From Orobanche coerulescens (Eukaryota > Streptophyta > Magnoliopsida > Lamiales > Orobanchaceae): a stretch of 64,000 nt of DNA. Below are positions 1 through 11,428 of this stretch, one piece after another; the first letter of the stretch is position 1, and each line of letters opens with the position of its first letter. Under the pieces are notes generated by a model. The model was not told the DNA's origin. It saw only the letters and a program-made list of their open reading frames with translations, and searched no databases. A program made the translations under genes and the position numbers. The stretch is from NCBI GenBank assembly GCA_033398695.1, contig CM065803.1, positions 44,631,501 to 44,695,500 on the forward strand, read 5' to 3'.

Positions 1-377
1 TAATCTAATTTAGCATACCTATAACGTGCGCTCCCACTAACCATTAGCGTTCGACAGGCACTCTCCATGTCAAAGAACACGTCATACAAGTCTTCACATA
101 AACTTAACGCCCAGTCAAGTTTCATTGACTTGCGAACGATTAAGTATTTGAGCTATAAACCTTTCCAGTGCCGACCCCCTTATCTAATAAGGAGTGGAAC
201 GTTTTGCTCTCAAATACACGGACTAGTTTCTATATGTTTATTTACGAGTTAGGAATGTCAGTAACTACCAGTAAATAAAGAAACATTCATTTGCCTTACA
301 TAAATGATTTACATAATTACAAGTGCAATGCCCTCACTCAATATCCTCCGAGTGGCATTCGAGGGCATACTCTAACA
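1..377 (-). repeat. 3' LTR of A1 (truncated by window start)
   Basis: Matches the U3 end of the 5' LTR at 7472-7848. I count about four substitutions and one single-base indel over this stretch, so the two LTRs are roughly 1.3% different here. Read on the minus strand it starts TGTTAGAGTATGCC immediately after the PPT. The rest of the LTR lies before base 1. The small open frame at 67-252 recurs at 7537-7722 only because the LTR does and is not a gene. Confidence 0.93.
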
Positions 378-390
378 ATCTCCCACTTGC
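378..390 (-). promoter_or_regulatory. Polypurine tract of A1
   Basis: On the minus strand the sequence GCAAGTGGGAGAT abuts the TGTTAG start of the 3' LTR. This is the expected plus-strand primer site. The same tract sits next to the LTR of the inverted copy at 8783-8795. Confidence 0.85.
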
Positions 391-392
391 AC

Positions 393-961
393 TCAATGCC
401 ACACACTATGGTATCTAATACCCATGTTCTCCAGATGACGCTCCAAGCTAGTGCGAGAAAGTGGCTTAGTCGGTGGATCGGCGACGTTGTCGGCCGAGTC
501 AACTCTGTGCGGCACAATGTATCCCTTGCGAACAAATTCTCTTACGAGATGATACTTCCTCTCAATATGTTTGGTCTTTGTTGTGAAACCTCGGCTCCTT
601 GGCACATGCTACTGACTCCGTCGTTGTCGCAGTACAGTGGAACAGGCAGCTCAGCACATGGTATCATTTGAAGTTCTCCTAGAAACTTCTTAGTCCAGAA
701 CCCTTCCTTGGAAGCCTCCGAGGCTGCTTGATACTCAGCCTGACAGGTGGAATCAGCACTCGCGCTTTGCTTGGCACTACGCCAAGATACTGCTCCTCCA
801 TTAAGAGTAAATATGTAGCCAGAAGTGGACATCGAGTCGTCCTTCAGTCCTTGGAAGTCCGAATCAGTGAATCCCACCACATCCAAATCTCCACCGCCAT
901 ACATAAGAACCATATCTCTCGTTCTTCTCAAGTACTTGAGAACGTTCTTTCTGACAGTCAA
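393..961 (-). pseudogene. Copia RNase H domain, 3' end of pol (A1)
   Basis: C-terminal part of the copia polyprotein. Recognisable blocks are STSGYIFTLNGGAVSWRSAK, the downstream TCQAEYQAASEASKE block and, after a frameshift near 570-600, the H-V-R-...-GYIVPHRV tail typical of copia RNase H. The frame ends at a TGA at 393-395, three bases from the PPT. A second frame change near 961-968 separates it from reverse transcriptase. RNase H degrades the RNA template during reverse transcription. Broken, so non-functional as it stands. Confidence 0.88.
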
Positions 962-967
962 TGTTCC

Positions 968-2521
968 CTACAGGTTTGCACGAAACCTACTCACCACGCT
1001 TACAGCATGCGCGATGTCAGGTCTTGTACACAACATAGCATACATAAGGCTACCCACGGCCGAAGCATATGGTATATTACTCATTTCCTTGCGTTGTTCC
1101 TCACTTTGAGGACACATCTTCAAGGTGAGTTTTATTCCATGCTGCATCGGTAGGAACCCTCTTTTAGAATCATCCATCTTAAATCGCTTTAAGATCTTAT
1201 CTATATAGAGGGATTGGGAAAGGCCTATTGTTCTCTTCGCTCTATCCCGGTAGAGCCGAATACCAAGAATATAGGTTGCTTCTCCCAAGTCTTTCATGGA
1301 GAAATTACTCAAAGCCAAGCTTTCACGGGCGAGCATTCCCACATCATTTCCTATTAGTAGAATGTCATCTACATATAGTACTAAGAATGCGATCTTTCTC
1401 CCACTAACCTTCTTGTATACACAAGGTTCTTCTTCATTTTGCACGAAGTCAAACTCTTTGACCACCTCGTCAAAACGAAGGTTCCAACTACGCGACGCTT
1501 GCTTCAGTCTATAAATGGAACGCTGAAGCTTGCACACTTTCTGAATATCGACTTCGGACACAAAGCCTTTAGGCTGCTCCATATAGATTTCCTCCTCGAG
1601 GAATCCATTAAGGAAAGCCGTCTTTACGTCCATTTGCCATATCTCATAATCGTGGTAGGCAGCTATAGCAAGCATCATGCGAATAGACTTGATCATAGCT
1701 ACGGGAGAGAAGGTATCGTGGTAATCAATCCCTTCCTTTTGGGTATAACCCTTTGCCACAAGCCTGGCCTTATAGGCGTCAACCTTGCCATCAACATCAG
1801 TCTTTCTCTTGTAGATCCACTTATTCCCAATGGGCACTATGCCCTTGGGGCGGTCTACTAGAGTCCAGACCTGATTTACATGCATCGAGTCTATCTCAGC
1901 TTCCATAGCTTCACGCCATTTCGCGGAGTCTACATCCACCATCGCTTGGTCATAGGTCGTCGGGTCGGTCTCTTGGCTATCACTTGGAACCTCATGGAGA
2001 CCCAGCTCCTCCAAGTGCACAAGCCCATACCTCTCAGGTAAATGAGACACCCTACTAGACCTACGAGGTGGTTGTACTAGTGTTTCAGAAAGTTCGGTTC
2101 CAGTTTCTTGCACAGGTATCTCTCGAGGAGTTTCATTGTATTCTTCTAAAGAAATACTTCTACCTACTCCGCCTTCCTGAATGAACTCATCTTCCAGGAA
2201 GTGTGCTTGTAAAGCAACAACGATCCTTCGATCTTCGGGCATGTAGAATAGATATCCCATCGTCCCAGATGGGAATCGATAAACGTCCCTTGCAGACCTA
2301 GCTTCCAACTTTTCCACCTTAGTCTTCTTGACATAGGCGGGACATCCCCAAATCCTAATATGATTAAGACTTGGTTTCCTGCCCTCCCACATCTCATGTG
2401 GAGTTTTAGGAACGGATTTGGAAGGACATCTGTTCAAGATGTAAGCGGCAGTCAGGAGTGCATACCCCCACAGGTAAATCGGCAAGTCAGTATAGCCCAG
2501 CATGGAACGGACCATGTTCAA
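968..2521 (-). pseudogene. Copia integrase C-terminus and reverse transcriptase (A1)
   Basis: Open for 517 codons. The first ~60 residues are the end of the integrase core (ILNRCPSKSVPKTPHEMWEG, then WGCPAYVKK). A variable linker of about 150 residues follows, then the copia reverse transcriptase with WTLVDRPKG, the catalytic-region block QMDVKTAFLNG and the active-site box YVDDILLIG. GSLMYAMLCTRPDIAHA near the end leads into RNase H. The start shown is simply the first Met after a frameshift near 2530-2550; the natural polyprotein begins in gag. This is the best preserved stretch of A1. Confidence 0.93.
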
Positions 2522-2552
2522 CAGGGTCCGGTTCCTTCTTTCGACACACCAT

Positions 2553-2828
2553 TTAGCGAGGAGTACCTGGAGGTGTTAGTTGTGAAACTATTCCATGTTC
2601 TTTAAGGAACTCGTCAAACTCCATACTCATATACTCGCCACCTCGGTCCGACCGAAGTGCTTTGATATGATTACCAGTTTGTTTTTCGACTAGGGCCTTG
2701 AATTCCTGGAATTTCTCAAAGGCCTCGGATTTATGTTTCATTAAGTATACATAACCATACCTAGTATGATCATCTGTAAACGTAATGAAATATTGATATC
2801 CGTCACGTCTTGCTTCAAAGCACCACAT
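2553..2828 (-). pseudogene. Copia integrase catalytic core (A1)
   Basis: Shows the DDE-type integrase core: TDDHTRYGYVYLMKHK with the first catalytic Asp, and ALRSDRGGEYMS with the second. It runs on to QLTPPGTP before the frame is lost. It is in a different frame from the reverse-transcriptase segment downstream. Integrase inserts the cDNA into host DNA. An upstream stop separates it from the pre-integrase region. Confidence 0.9.
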
Positions 2829-3480
2829 ACGTCGGTATGGATTAATCCCGACTTATCGGCGGCTCTTTCAAATGTCCTGTGAAGGGGACTTAGTCATTTT
2901 GCCTTTAAGGCAAGATTCACAAGTAGGAAAGGGATCCGATCCCAATGGACCCATAAGTCCATCTTTTCCATCTTGTAAACCTTGGTCGACCAACATGACC
3001 AAGTCTAAGATGCCATTTCAAAACTTGATTGGTTTCATCCTACCACGTTTTCTAGTCATAGTATTCACAACTACTTTGTTCTTGAGATTTAGATGATACA
3101 ATCCATTCAATAATGTAGCAGTACCCACTAGTTTATTTCTAAAATAAATTTTGCGGGAACCATCACCAATGAAAAATGAAAAGCCTTTTCGGTCCATGGC
3201 GGAATGGATACAATGTTTTTATGCCCCTTGGGCAAAACAAGTACATCTTCTAAAGTCAAAACAAAGCCGGATTCTAAACCCAAAAGAAGTGATCCTATGT
3301 CGGTCGCCTCGACACTATGCCCGCTTCCATTGTGATCATAACTTCTCGGCTCCAAGCTTCCTACTTTGTTCCAGATCACGATTCACGGTACAAATATGAG
3401 AACTAGCACGAGAATCCGGTATCCAGAAGTAGAAAATACGGTAGAGAACAATTTGTTTCCAAAACTAAAAGTTACATGCA
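2829..3480 (-). pseudogene. Copia protease and GAG-pre-integrase region (A1)
   Basis: Decayed region between gag and the integrase core. The aspartic-protease DTG triplet is readable at about 3412-3426 (L-L-D-T-G-F-S). The clearest frame, 3128-3379, carries the post-active-site part SGHSVEATDIGSLLL...GHKNIVSIP seen in copia proteases. The CESCLKGKMTKSP zinc-binding remnant lies at about 2880-2960. Several stops and frame changes are visible. Confidence 0.8.
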
Positions 3481-3489
3481 CGAAGTGCC

Positions 3490-4290
3490 ATGAAGAATGG
3501 GGCAGTCTCTAGCCCATGTGACTCACCGCACTTGAGACAAGTATCCTTCTTCTTCTTGTTCTTCGGAACCATCGGGGCCTTGCCCTTACCCTTAAGGTCC
3601 TTAACTTGTGGTCCAGTTTGCTTCTTGGTCTTTTTCTTCTTGTTCTTAGACCTCCGAGGTCGGAAGAAATCACAAGAGCAGATTCCTTCATCCGCGGAGT
3701 CTTCATCCGAGGCGAGCGGTCACAAGTTTGTTCATTAGTCCAGCTAAATTACATGCAATCTCATTGCGGTTGAAGTTCATAACAAGCTGTGAGAAGGAAT
3801 CGGGGAGAGGCTGTAGGATAAGGTCGGTTTGGAGAGAAGTATCCATTTTAAAATCAAGAGCCTCCAATCTCTCGATCATGGATATCATTTTGAGGACGTG
3901 TTCCCCAACCTTCTCACCTTCCTTCATCCTTGCACCGAGCAGTTGCTTGGATATCTCATATCTAGCGATTCTGCTGTGCTCACCATAAAGTTCGGTTAAG
4001 TGAGATAGAATCGCCTAGCGAAGTCATTTTCTCATGAGCTCTCTGAAGCTCATTAGACATGGAAGCCATCATATATGCACGGACTTTCACGTCATCCTTA
4101 ACCCACTTTTCGTGGTTTTCAATCTCTTCTGATTGGCTCGAGTCCGCACGGAGGCGCCGGAATGTCCGTCTCAAGGCGTATCCAGTGCCTCTATCGAGGA
4201 CAATCATCAGTTGCGGAGCCAATCCACAAAGTTAGGTCCCATTAAGGTGTTCTTTTCGAGCGAGTGCGAGTGGATTCATTGTCATATTGA
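3490..4290 (-). pseudogene. Copia gag (A1)
   Basis: Gag of the UBN2/copia type, in several frames. The N-terminus starts at an ATG near 4280-4285 (M-T-M-N-P-L) and is broken within about 20 codons. The middle part, 3703-3927, has the helical gag block ISMIERLEALDF and the end LMNKLVTARLG. A Lys/Arg-rich tail and a degraded zinc knuckle follow at 3509-3706. Gag forms the cytoplasmic particle that packages element RNA. A2 carries the same regions, split by the Athila insertion. Confidence 0.82.
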
Positions 4291-5882
4291 GTTATGTACG
4301 CATTAAGTATAACAGATTAATTAGTGACTTGTTATATTATGTTATTAGTATAGAATTAAGGTCTTTTCTATTCTTGTTACCCAGCTCCCACTATTTTTAT
4401 CGGAATAACACACTCCCATGTGAAATCCGGAAGTATCGTCGCTCTACTTCATAGTGGTGATCGAGTTCTTTATAAATCTTAATAGAGGGCAGAGCAGGTT
4501 TCTAGTCTATTAATTTTCATAAAGTGGTGTCCAACACCAACCCATCTAATGGATGATTCAATCTTCTTTTTCCCCTTGTTCACTCCCCTCAACCTATACG
4601 GTTTCTATGGTTCGTGAACAAGTTAAGTTTATACCATCGACGCAAATCAGTTTCACAATTGAATCTTATCCGGCAACCTATCAGGTTTCTAGGGATAAAA
4701 TTTGCTCCAACCGAAGGCATCGATGCGCTCTCGGTAATTTATCAAATCCTCCCGAAAGACTACCCCGATAACTCGGAAGCATAGCACATCCGGTTTGGAT
4801 TTCAATTTCCCGAAAACTCGATGGAGGGAAGGAAAACCTTGAAACCTTATAAACTTAATAATTTGTTGTGGGAGAATTATCGCGATTAACGTTACACTTT
4901 GCACATTAATCATTTAAGCGCGTGGCATTCATACAATATGAAACAACCATTCACAACCTAGTTGCTACCAACATGTGGTTCATGGACCGTTCCTAAAAAA
5001 AACAAAAACTCCGTAATCTAATTACAAGTCTTCGTCTTGAATCTTCGTCTTCTCGAAATGGATATTCCTCCGGTCTTCGTCATTACATATAAATTTTACA
5101 TTGAAAATTGCATCCTAGATACAAATCTTTCTAGTAAAATAAATAGGCTCAAAACGGCCTTTACAACCCAATCGAATAATACGAACGATTCAAAACTAAG
5201 TCCACGAACCACATCCCCATGCAAAAACATTCATTCAATAAATACTAAATAAATGGACTACATATTAAATATATAGATCCAACCAATATAAAAAATAACC
5301 ATCTATTAGAATTAATCCAATTAATTCACAAACATGGTAGTTTTAATTCGTTCGTATAAAACGGATGATAAATATTTCACAATAATAAATTTCCTCAAAA
5401 TAAAACACCAAGTATTTTATTTAGTCAAATTAAATCCAATTTAATTTCCGGAAATTATTATAACGAAACATAAACACAAAACGGAATCAAAATAAAATCG
5501 CAGGGCCTAGCCCGTGGTCCATCACGGCGGTCCTTAGCCGAGGCTGATACGCGGAGAAACAAGCTGCCCGGCAGCGGTCCAGCACCCTTGGGCAGCCCTG
5601 GGCAGCCCGGGCAGTCCCCTGGGCAGCCCGGGCAGTCCCCCGGGCAGGCGATTTTTCGACTCTATTTCGTCCCGATATCAAAAATTATATTTTTCTAATT
5701 TAATATTACCCATATAATTCAGTTTTAATAAATAAAACCGATTTATATAGTAACATAAAAACATGGAAAAATTAAATTTTCGACGAACAATTAAAACAAC
5801 GAATTAAACGGTTGTGATTCCAAATCACTAATCATTTAATCAAGCATTCCAAATGCAATATATCGTATATACGATCGCAAAA
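4291..5882 (-). other. 5' untranslated leader of A1
   Basis: AT-rich 1.6 kb between PBS and gag with no supportable coding sequence. Its gag-proximal part aligns to 37755-38615 in A2, which confirms it is element leader and not host DNA. A GC-rich minisatellite lies at 5585-5648. Confidence 0.8.
5585..5648. repeat. GC-rich minisatellite in the A1 leader
   Basis: Four to five tandem copies of a unit like GGGCAGCCCGGGCAGTCCCC in otherwise AT-rich leader. The core CCCGGGCAG is part palindromic. The A2 leader is cut before the corresponding point, so presence there cannot be checked. Confidence 0.75.
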
Positions 5883-5898
5883 CCTTGCTCCGATACCA
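5883..5898 (-). promoter_or_regulatory. Primer binding site of A1 (initiator tRNA-Met type)
   Basis: On the minus strand TGGTATCGGAGCAAGG lies one base inside the CCCAACA end of the 5' LTR. It differs from the canonical TGGTATCAGAGC by one base. Confidence 0.9.
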
Positions 5899-5899
5899 C

Positions 5900-7848
5900 T
5901 GTTGGGATTCGGTGCCTAAAACGAAGGCCCAGCGGAAGCGGTAAAACGAAAATTAATTCGATCCGAATCCCTACGAGGATCGATCGAGCTACGCATATAC
6001 GAATATCAAAAACGAAATACAAGAGATACGAGAAACATACCCTCGTAGTCCGTTGATTAAATGGATAACCTTCTCTTGAGCTATTCCCCAAGCTCTTGAA
6101 CGATCCAACGCCGAAAACACCGCGTCTCTACTTGCCACGTGCCGGAAAAACAACCGGAACGACGATCACCTTGCTATCCTCCGAGGATACGGCTAGAGCT
6201 AAGTGATGAAGCTATATATGTAAAGATTACTACACTCTAAGTGTTTTAATCTTACTCTCTCTATATGATTTTCTCTCAATTTTTCTCCAAGAAAAATGAA
6301 GAAGAAATGAATGAAGAAGAACACCAAAAATTTTCTCTTCCCTCTCACTAATTTGATGCTGCCGTGAGCTGCCAAAAGAGAATGGAAATGAGGCTTTATT
6401 TTGGTCTTCAAATCATTCACAAGATAAAGTCACCCACCATATCTCCTTTTCCCTTAATATAAGAGATATGAAATCTCAAATGTCAAAAGTCTTCCAACAA
6501 GAAAACAAGACTATGATCAAGGTAGGAAATTAAGGTGGGGCGGCCTCTAGAAGAAATCGGACGAGTTCGGTTCGTTTCGGACTCGAGAGTCAAACAGATA
6601 AACTCGATTCGTTCGATGTATTTATATCGATTAATTAATCCAATCAATTAATCATATCAAATACATGATAACATAATTAATTTCTCCAAGAAATAATTAT
6701 ATTCACGAATTAAATTAATCACCGGTAATTTATTTAATCCATTAAGCCGTAAATCAATTTATCGATAAATCGATTTAGACATCCAATGTCCCAAATTAGA
6801 TATCTAATATCTAATATTCATAATGAGAGATTAAGCTCGATTCATTCCGTCGTAAATCCTAATGCGCGACTCGGTAGGTCCGTCTCAGTCAGCAATGGGA
6901 GGAACCAAAGAGTAGTAGCACCACCTAGCGGACTGGTGGCCTACTGTACTCGATCGAGAACGAATGATTGGGATCATTCAAGAACTATTACATCGTGAAT
7001 ACCGGTATACGTATAAACCCTTCTTTCAAATGTCCCGATCAAGTTATAGGGTCACGGTCGGTCAAACCCTATTTGTACTTGACGCTATGCATGCGTTAAT
7101 GCAAATCGAGATCATAGAGTGTCGTGTATCTAATACAACTAGCTCCAATGCTTTGGCCAAAGACTTATGATCTCATCTGCCAATAACCGCATAGGACATA
7201 TAACCCGCTCACTAACGAGAGAAAGAATTCTATCTTGGTATTCAGTAGGACCTGCTACTTGCCCATCAAGATGCACGTCGAGGTTGACCCCCGCCTTCCG
7301 GTTTATAGGGTCAAACTACTCTAATGAAAATCTTGACGTCACAAGCACATCCCTACTAAATCCTCAAGTCGAAGGTTCACGAATACCTATTACAACCTTT
7401 TGAGTCCGTCATTGACTGTCCCGGAGTGAAATCCGTGTGACGAATCGAGGGTGAGTCGGTTCGAGTATACTAATCCAATTTAGCATACCTATAACGTGCG
7501 CTCCCACTAACCATTAGCGTTCGACAGGCACTCTCCATGTCAAAGAACACGTCATACAAGTCTTCACATAAACTTAACGCCCAGTCAAGTTTCATTGACT
7601 TGCGAACGATTAAGTATTTGAGCTATAAACCTTTCCAGTGCCGACCCCCTTATCTAATAAGGAGTGGAACGTTTTGCTCTCAAATACACGGACTAGTTTC
7701 TATATGTTTATTTACGTGTTAGGAATGTCAGTAACTACCAGTAAATAAAGAAACATTCATTTGCCTTACATAAATGATTTACATAATTACAAGTGCAATG
7801 CCCTCACTCAATATTCTCTGAGTGGCATTCGAGGGCATACTCCTAACA
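5900..7848 (-). repeat. 5' LTR of A1, 1949 bp
   Basis: Read on the minus strand it runs TGTTAGGAGTATGCCC ... CGAATCCCAACA, followed by the PBS. It is inverted with respect to the LTR at 8796-10738. The LTR carries only short spurious open frames. I could not place its TATA box with confidence; TATA-like stretches exist near 6207-6220 and 6452-6462. Confidence 0.93.
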
Positions 7849-8777
7849 ATCGCATCCTTAGTACTATATGTAGATGACATTCTACTAATAGGAAATGATG
7901 TGGGAAAGCTTGGCTTTCGAGTAATTTCTCCATGAAAGACTTGGGAGAAGAAACCTATATTCTTGGGATTCGATTCTACTGGGATAGATCGAAGAGAATG
8001 ATAAGTTTTTCCCAAGCCCTCTATATAGATTAGATCTTGAAGAGGGTTCCTTCCGATGCGACATGGAATAAAACTCACCTTGAAGATGTTTCCTCATAGT
8101 GAGGAACAATGAAAGGAAATGAGTTATATACCATATGCTTCGGCATTGGGTAGCCTTACATATACTTTATTGTGTACAAGACCTGACATTGCGCATGCTG
8201 GAAGCGTGGTAAGTAGGTTTCGGGCTAACCCAGTCAGGGAACATTAGACCGCCGTAAAGAATGTTCTCAAGTACTTTAAATGTACTAAGAGATCTGATTC
8301 TTATATATGGTGGTGGAGAACAGAATGTGGTGGGATTCACTGTATTGGACTTCCAAGGACAGAAAGACGATTATATGTCTACTTCTGGCTACATTTACTC
8401 TTAATGTAAGAGCAGTATCTTGGCATAGTGCCAAGTATAGCGCGACTGCTAATTCCACCTATTAGGCTGAGTATAAAGTGGCCTCGGAAGCCTCCAAAGG
8501 AAGAATTTAGAAGTTACTGGGTAAACTTCACGTGACACCTTGTGCTGCGCTGCCAGAGCTGTAGCACAGGCCTAGGAGCCGAGGTTTCACAACAGTACCA
8601 AACATATTGAGAGAGAGTATCATCTCGTAAGAGCATTTGTTCGCAAAGAGATACATTGTGCTGCATAGAGTAGAGTCAACCGACTACGTCGCTGATCCAC
8701 TGACCAAGCCACTTTCTCAGATTAGCTTAGAGCGTCATCTGGAGAACATGGGTATTAGATACCATAGTGTGTGGCAT
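7849..8777 (+). pseudogene. Decayed copia reverse transcriptase/RNase H fragment
   Basis: Starts at the reverse-transcriptase active-site region (LVLYVDDILLIGNDVG in one frame). Homology to A1 nucleotides continues through the RNase H block and the final YHSVWH before the TGA at about 8777. No long frame survives; stops and small deletions are spread throughout. It is older than A1. Confidence 0.87.
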
Positions 8778-8782
8778 TGAGT

Positions 8783-8795
8783 GCAAGTGGGAGAT
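8783..8795 (+). promoter_or_regulatory. Polypurine tract of the plus-strand family A copy
   Basis: GCAAGTGGGAGAT directly precedes the LTR start at 8796, identical to the A1 tract. Confidence 0.85.
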
Positions 8796-10738
8796 TGATG
8801 GGAGTATGCCCTCGAATGCCACTCAGAGGATGATTGAGTGAGGGCATTGTACTTGTAATTATGTAAATCACTAATATAAGGAAATGGATGTTTCTTTATT
8901 TACTGGTAGTTACTGGCATTCCTAACTCGTAAATATACATATAGAAACTAGTCCGTGTATTTGAGAGCAAAAAGTTCCACTCCTTATTGGATAAGGGGGT
9001 CGGCACTGGAAAGGTTTATAGCTCAAATACTTAATCGTTCGCAAGTCGATGAAACTTGACTGGGCTTTAAGTTTATGTGAAGACTTGTATGACGTGTTCT
9101 TTGACATGGAGAGTGTCTGTCGAACACTAATGGTTAGTGGGAGCACACGTTATAGGTATGCTAATTAGATTAGTATACTCGAACCGACTCACCCTTGATT
9201 TGTCACACGGATTTCACTCCGGGACAGTCAATGACGGAATCGAAAGGTTGTGATAGGTATTCGTGAACCTTCGACTTGAGGATTTAGTAGGAATGTGCTT
9301 GTGACGTCAAGATTTTCATTAGAGTAGTTCGACCCTGTAAACCGGAAGGCGGGGGTCAACCTCGACGTGCATCTTGGCGGGCAAGTGGCGAGTCTCTCGA
9401 ATACCAAGATAAATTCTTTCTCCCGTTAGTGAGCGGGTTATATGTCCTATGCGGTTATTGCGATGAGATCATAAGTCTTTGGCCAAAGCATTGGAGCTAG
9501 TTGTATTAGATACGACGACTCGATGATCTCGATTTGCATTAACGCATGCATGGCGTCAAGAACAGATAGGGTTTGGCCGACCGTGACCCTATAACTTGAT
9601 CGGGACATTTGAAAGAAGGGTTTATACGTATACCGGTATTCACGATGTAATGGTTCTTGAATGATCCCAATCATTCGTTCTCGATTGAGTGCGATGTAGC
9701 GCCGGTGGCTAGGTGGTGCTACTACTTGGTTCCTCCCATTCCGGCGAGACGGACCTACCGAGTCGCGCAATAGGATTGACAACGGAATGAATAAAGCTAA
9801 TTCTCTCATTATGAATATTAGATATTGGATATCTAATTTGGGACATTGGATGTCTAAATTAATTTATTGGATAAATTAATTTATGGCCTAATGAATTAAA
9901 TATATTACTGGGTGATTAATTTAATTCACGAATATAATTATTTCTTGGAGAAATTAATTATGTTATTTTGTATTTTATATGTTTAATTAATTGGATTAAT
10001 TAAACGACACAAATACTTCGGAACGGAATATGAGTTTATCTGTTTGGACTCTCGGGAGTCCGAAACGAACCGAACTCGTCCGTTTTCTAGCATGGAACCA
10101 TGTGTGTGTATTGACTTGTCCCCATCATGGTTTTGGAATCTAATGTGTTGAGGGGACAAGCATCATATACATTATATGGGGGAATCTCACATGTGATATG
10201 GTTTGATTTTTGTGGGTTGAATAAGAATATAAAGATGACTTTGATCTCTCATCCTCACAACAATTCTTGGCATCATACGTGAGACATAGAGAGAAAAGAG
10301 AGAGAAAAAGTTTTTTTTTCTCCAACTCATCTTCATCTTCTTCATTCACTTCTTCATTTTTTCTTGGAGAAAAATTGAGAGAAATTATTGAGAGATATAT
10401 TATACACTTAGAGTGTAGTAATAAAAGCTTCATCACTTAGCTCTAGCCATATCCTCGGAGGATAGCAAGGTGATTGTCGTTCCGGTCGTTTCTCCGGCGC
10501 GTGGCAAGTAGAGACGCGGTGCTTTCGGCATTGGATCGTTCAAGAGCTTGGGGAATAGCTCAAGAGAAGGTTATCCATCTAATCAACGGACTACAAGGGT
10601 GAGTTTCTATATCTCTTGTTTTTCGTTTACATATTCGTATATACGTAGCTCGATCGATTCTCGTAGGGATTCAGATCGAATTAATTTTTGTTTTACCGCT
10701 TCCGCTGGGCCTTCGTTTTTAGGCACCGAATCCCAACA
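8796..10738 (+). repeat. 3' LTR of the plus-strand family A copy, 1943 bp
   Basis: Runs TGATGGGAGTATGCCC ... CGAATCCCAACA. It is the reverse complement counterpart of 5900-7848, giving two ~1.95-kb inverted arms around a 947-bp spacer. The terminal TGATGG differs from the family's TGTTAG. Confidence 0.93.
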
Positions 10739-11079
10739 AAAATACGAGCAATACAATACAAGTTCTAAGAACAATAATAATCAGGAATCCTCAAAGATCC
10801 AACCGTAACAAAAGTACTTCCCGAGGCAAGAGTTTGGTAAAACATTCTAAAACCGAAAGGTCACAAATCAAGGGAAAACGATTTATAAAATAGTTTAAAA
10901 TGCCATCGAGAGTTTTAATAGAAAACAATTTAGGATTATCAAATCCTTCTCTTTCCAAAAATCAATAGGGTCACAGCCCAAAGGTTTTGTTTTCGCAAAT
11001 AGGAAACCACCAACAATTTACAGGGTCAGAGCCCAACATCACGTGTCCTCGACGGACATAAAAATCAACAAAACATAAT

Positions 11080-11428
11080 CGCGCACGCGCATCGCCTAGG
11101 ACCGGGACGAAGCCACAAATCCCACTCGTGGCCTCGAAGGGCCCTCCCGAGCTGGCTAGCGAAACAAATCCCACACATGCATCGCCTTGAGAACAGGGTA
11201 ATACCATTGATCCCGCCCGAGGCCTCGAAGGACCCTCCCGAGCTGGCTATCTAAACAAATCACAACATCTTTGGCGCTCACGGTTGGATCAATCACTTGT
11301 TGCATCCTGACCACATGATCACATGCCATGTGTCACCGTAGTTTTTCTTAGGCTCTCACGGTTGGATCAATTGCTTGTTGCATCCTGGCCACATTATCAC
11401 ATGCCACGTGACACCATAGACCCCGCCC
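11080..11428. repeat. Two pairs of direct subrepeats in the partial gypsy LTR
   Basis: A roughly 110-bp unit containing GGCCTCGAAGG(A/G)CCCTCCCGAG and GCTGGCTA occurs twice (about 11085-11165 and 11180-11255). A roughly 75-bp unit beginning CTCACGGTTGGATCAAT and ending in CACATGCCA(T/C)GTG occurs twice (about 11277-11335 and 11352-11415). Confidence 0.8.

Larger units (their letters stand above)
1..7848 (-). mobile_element. Ty1/copia retrotransposon, family A, copy A1
   Basis: Nearly complete element read right to left: 5' LTR (5900-7848), PBS, 1.6-kb leader, gag, protease, integrase, reverse transcriptase, RNase H, PPT, then a 3' LTR cut by the window start. Integrase before reverse transcriptase is the Ty1/copia order. 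The long LTR and domain flavour suggest an Angela/Tork-like lineage, but I cannot fix the clade by eye. The flank beside the 5' LTR is ATCGC, which continues into a reverse-transcriptase fragment of the same family in the other orientation, so A1 probably inserted into a relative. The matching duplication would lie outside the window. Gag and pol are frameshifted. Confidence 0.92.
7849..10738 (+). mobile_element. Truncated family A copia copy in plus orientation
   Basis: Begins abruptly inside reverse transcriptase at the YVDDIL block, then runs through RNase H and the PPT to a complete 3' LTR ending at 10738. Its 5' half is missing where A1 abuts it. The break point (ATCGC...) matches the corresponding bases of the A1 coding sequence, as expected if A1 inserted there. 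It is much more decayed than A1. Confidence 0.9.

Noticed and set aside
67..252. A 61-codon ORF found again at 7537-7722 and reversed near 8922-9146
   Set aside because: It repeats only because it lies in family A LTRs. There is no protein-like composition or motif.
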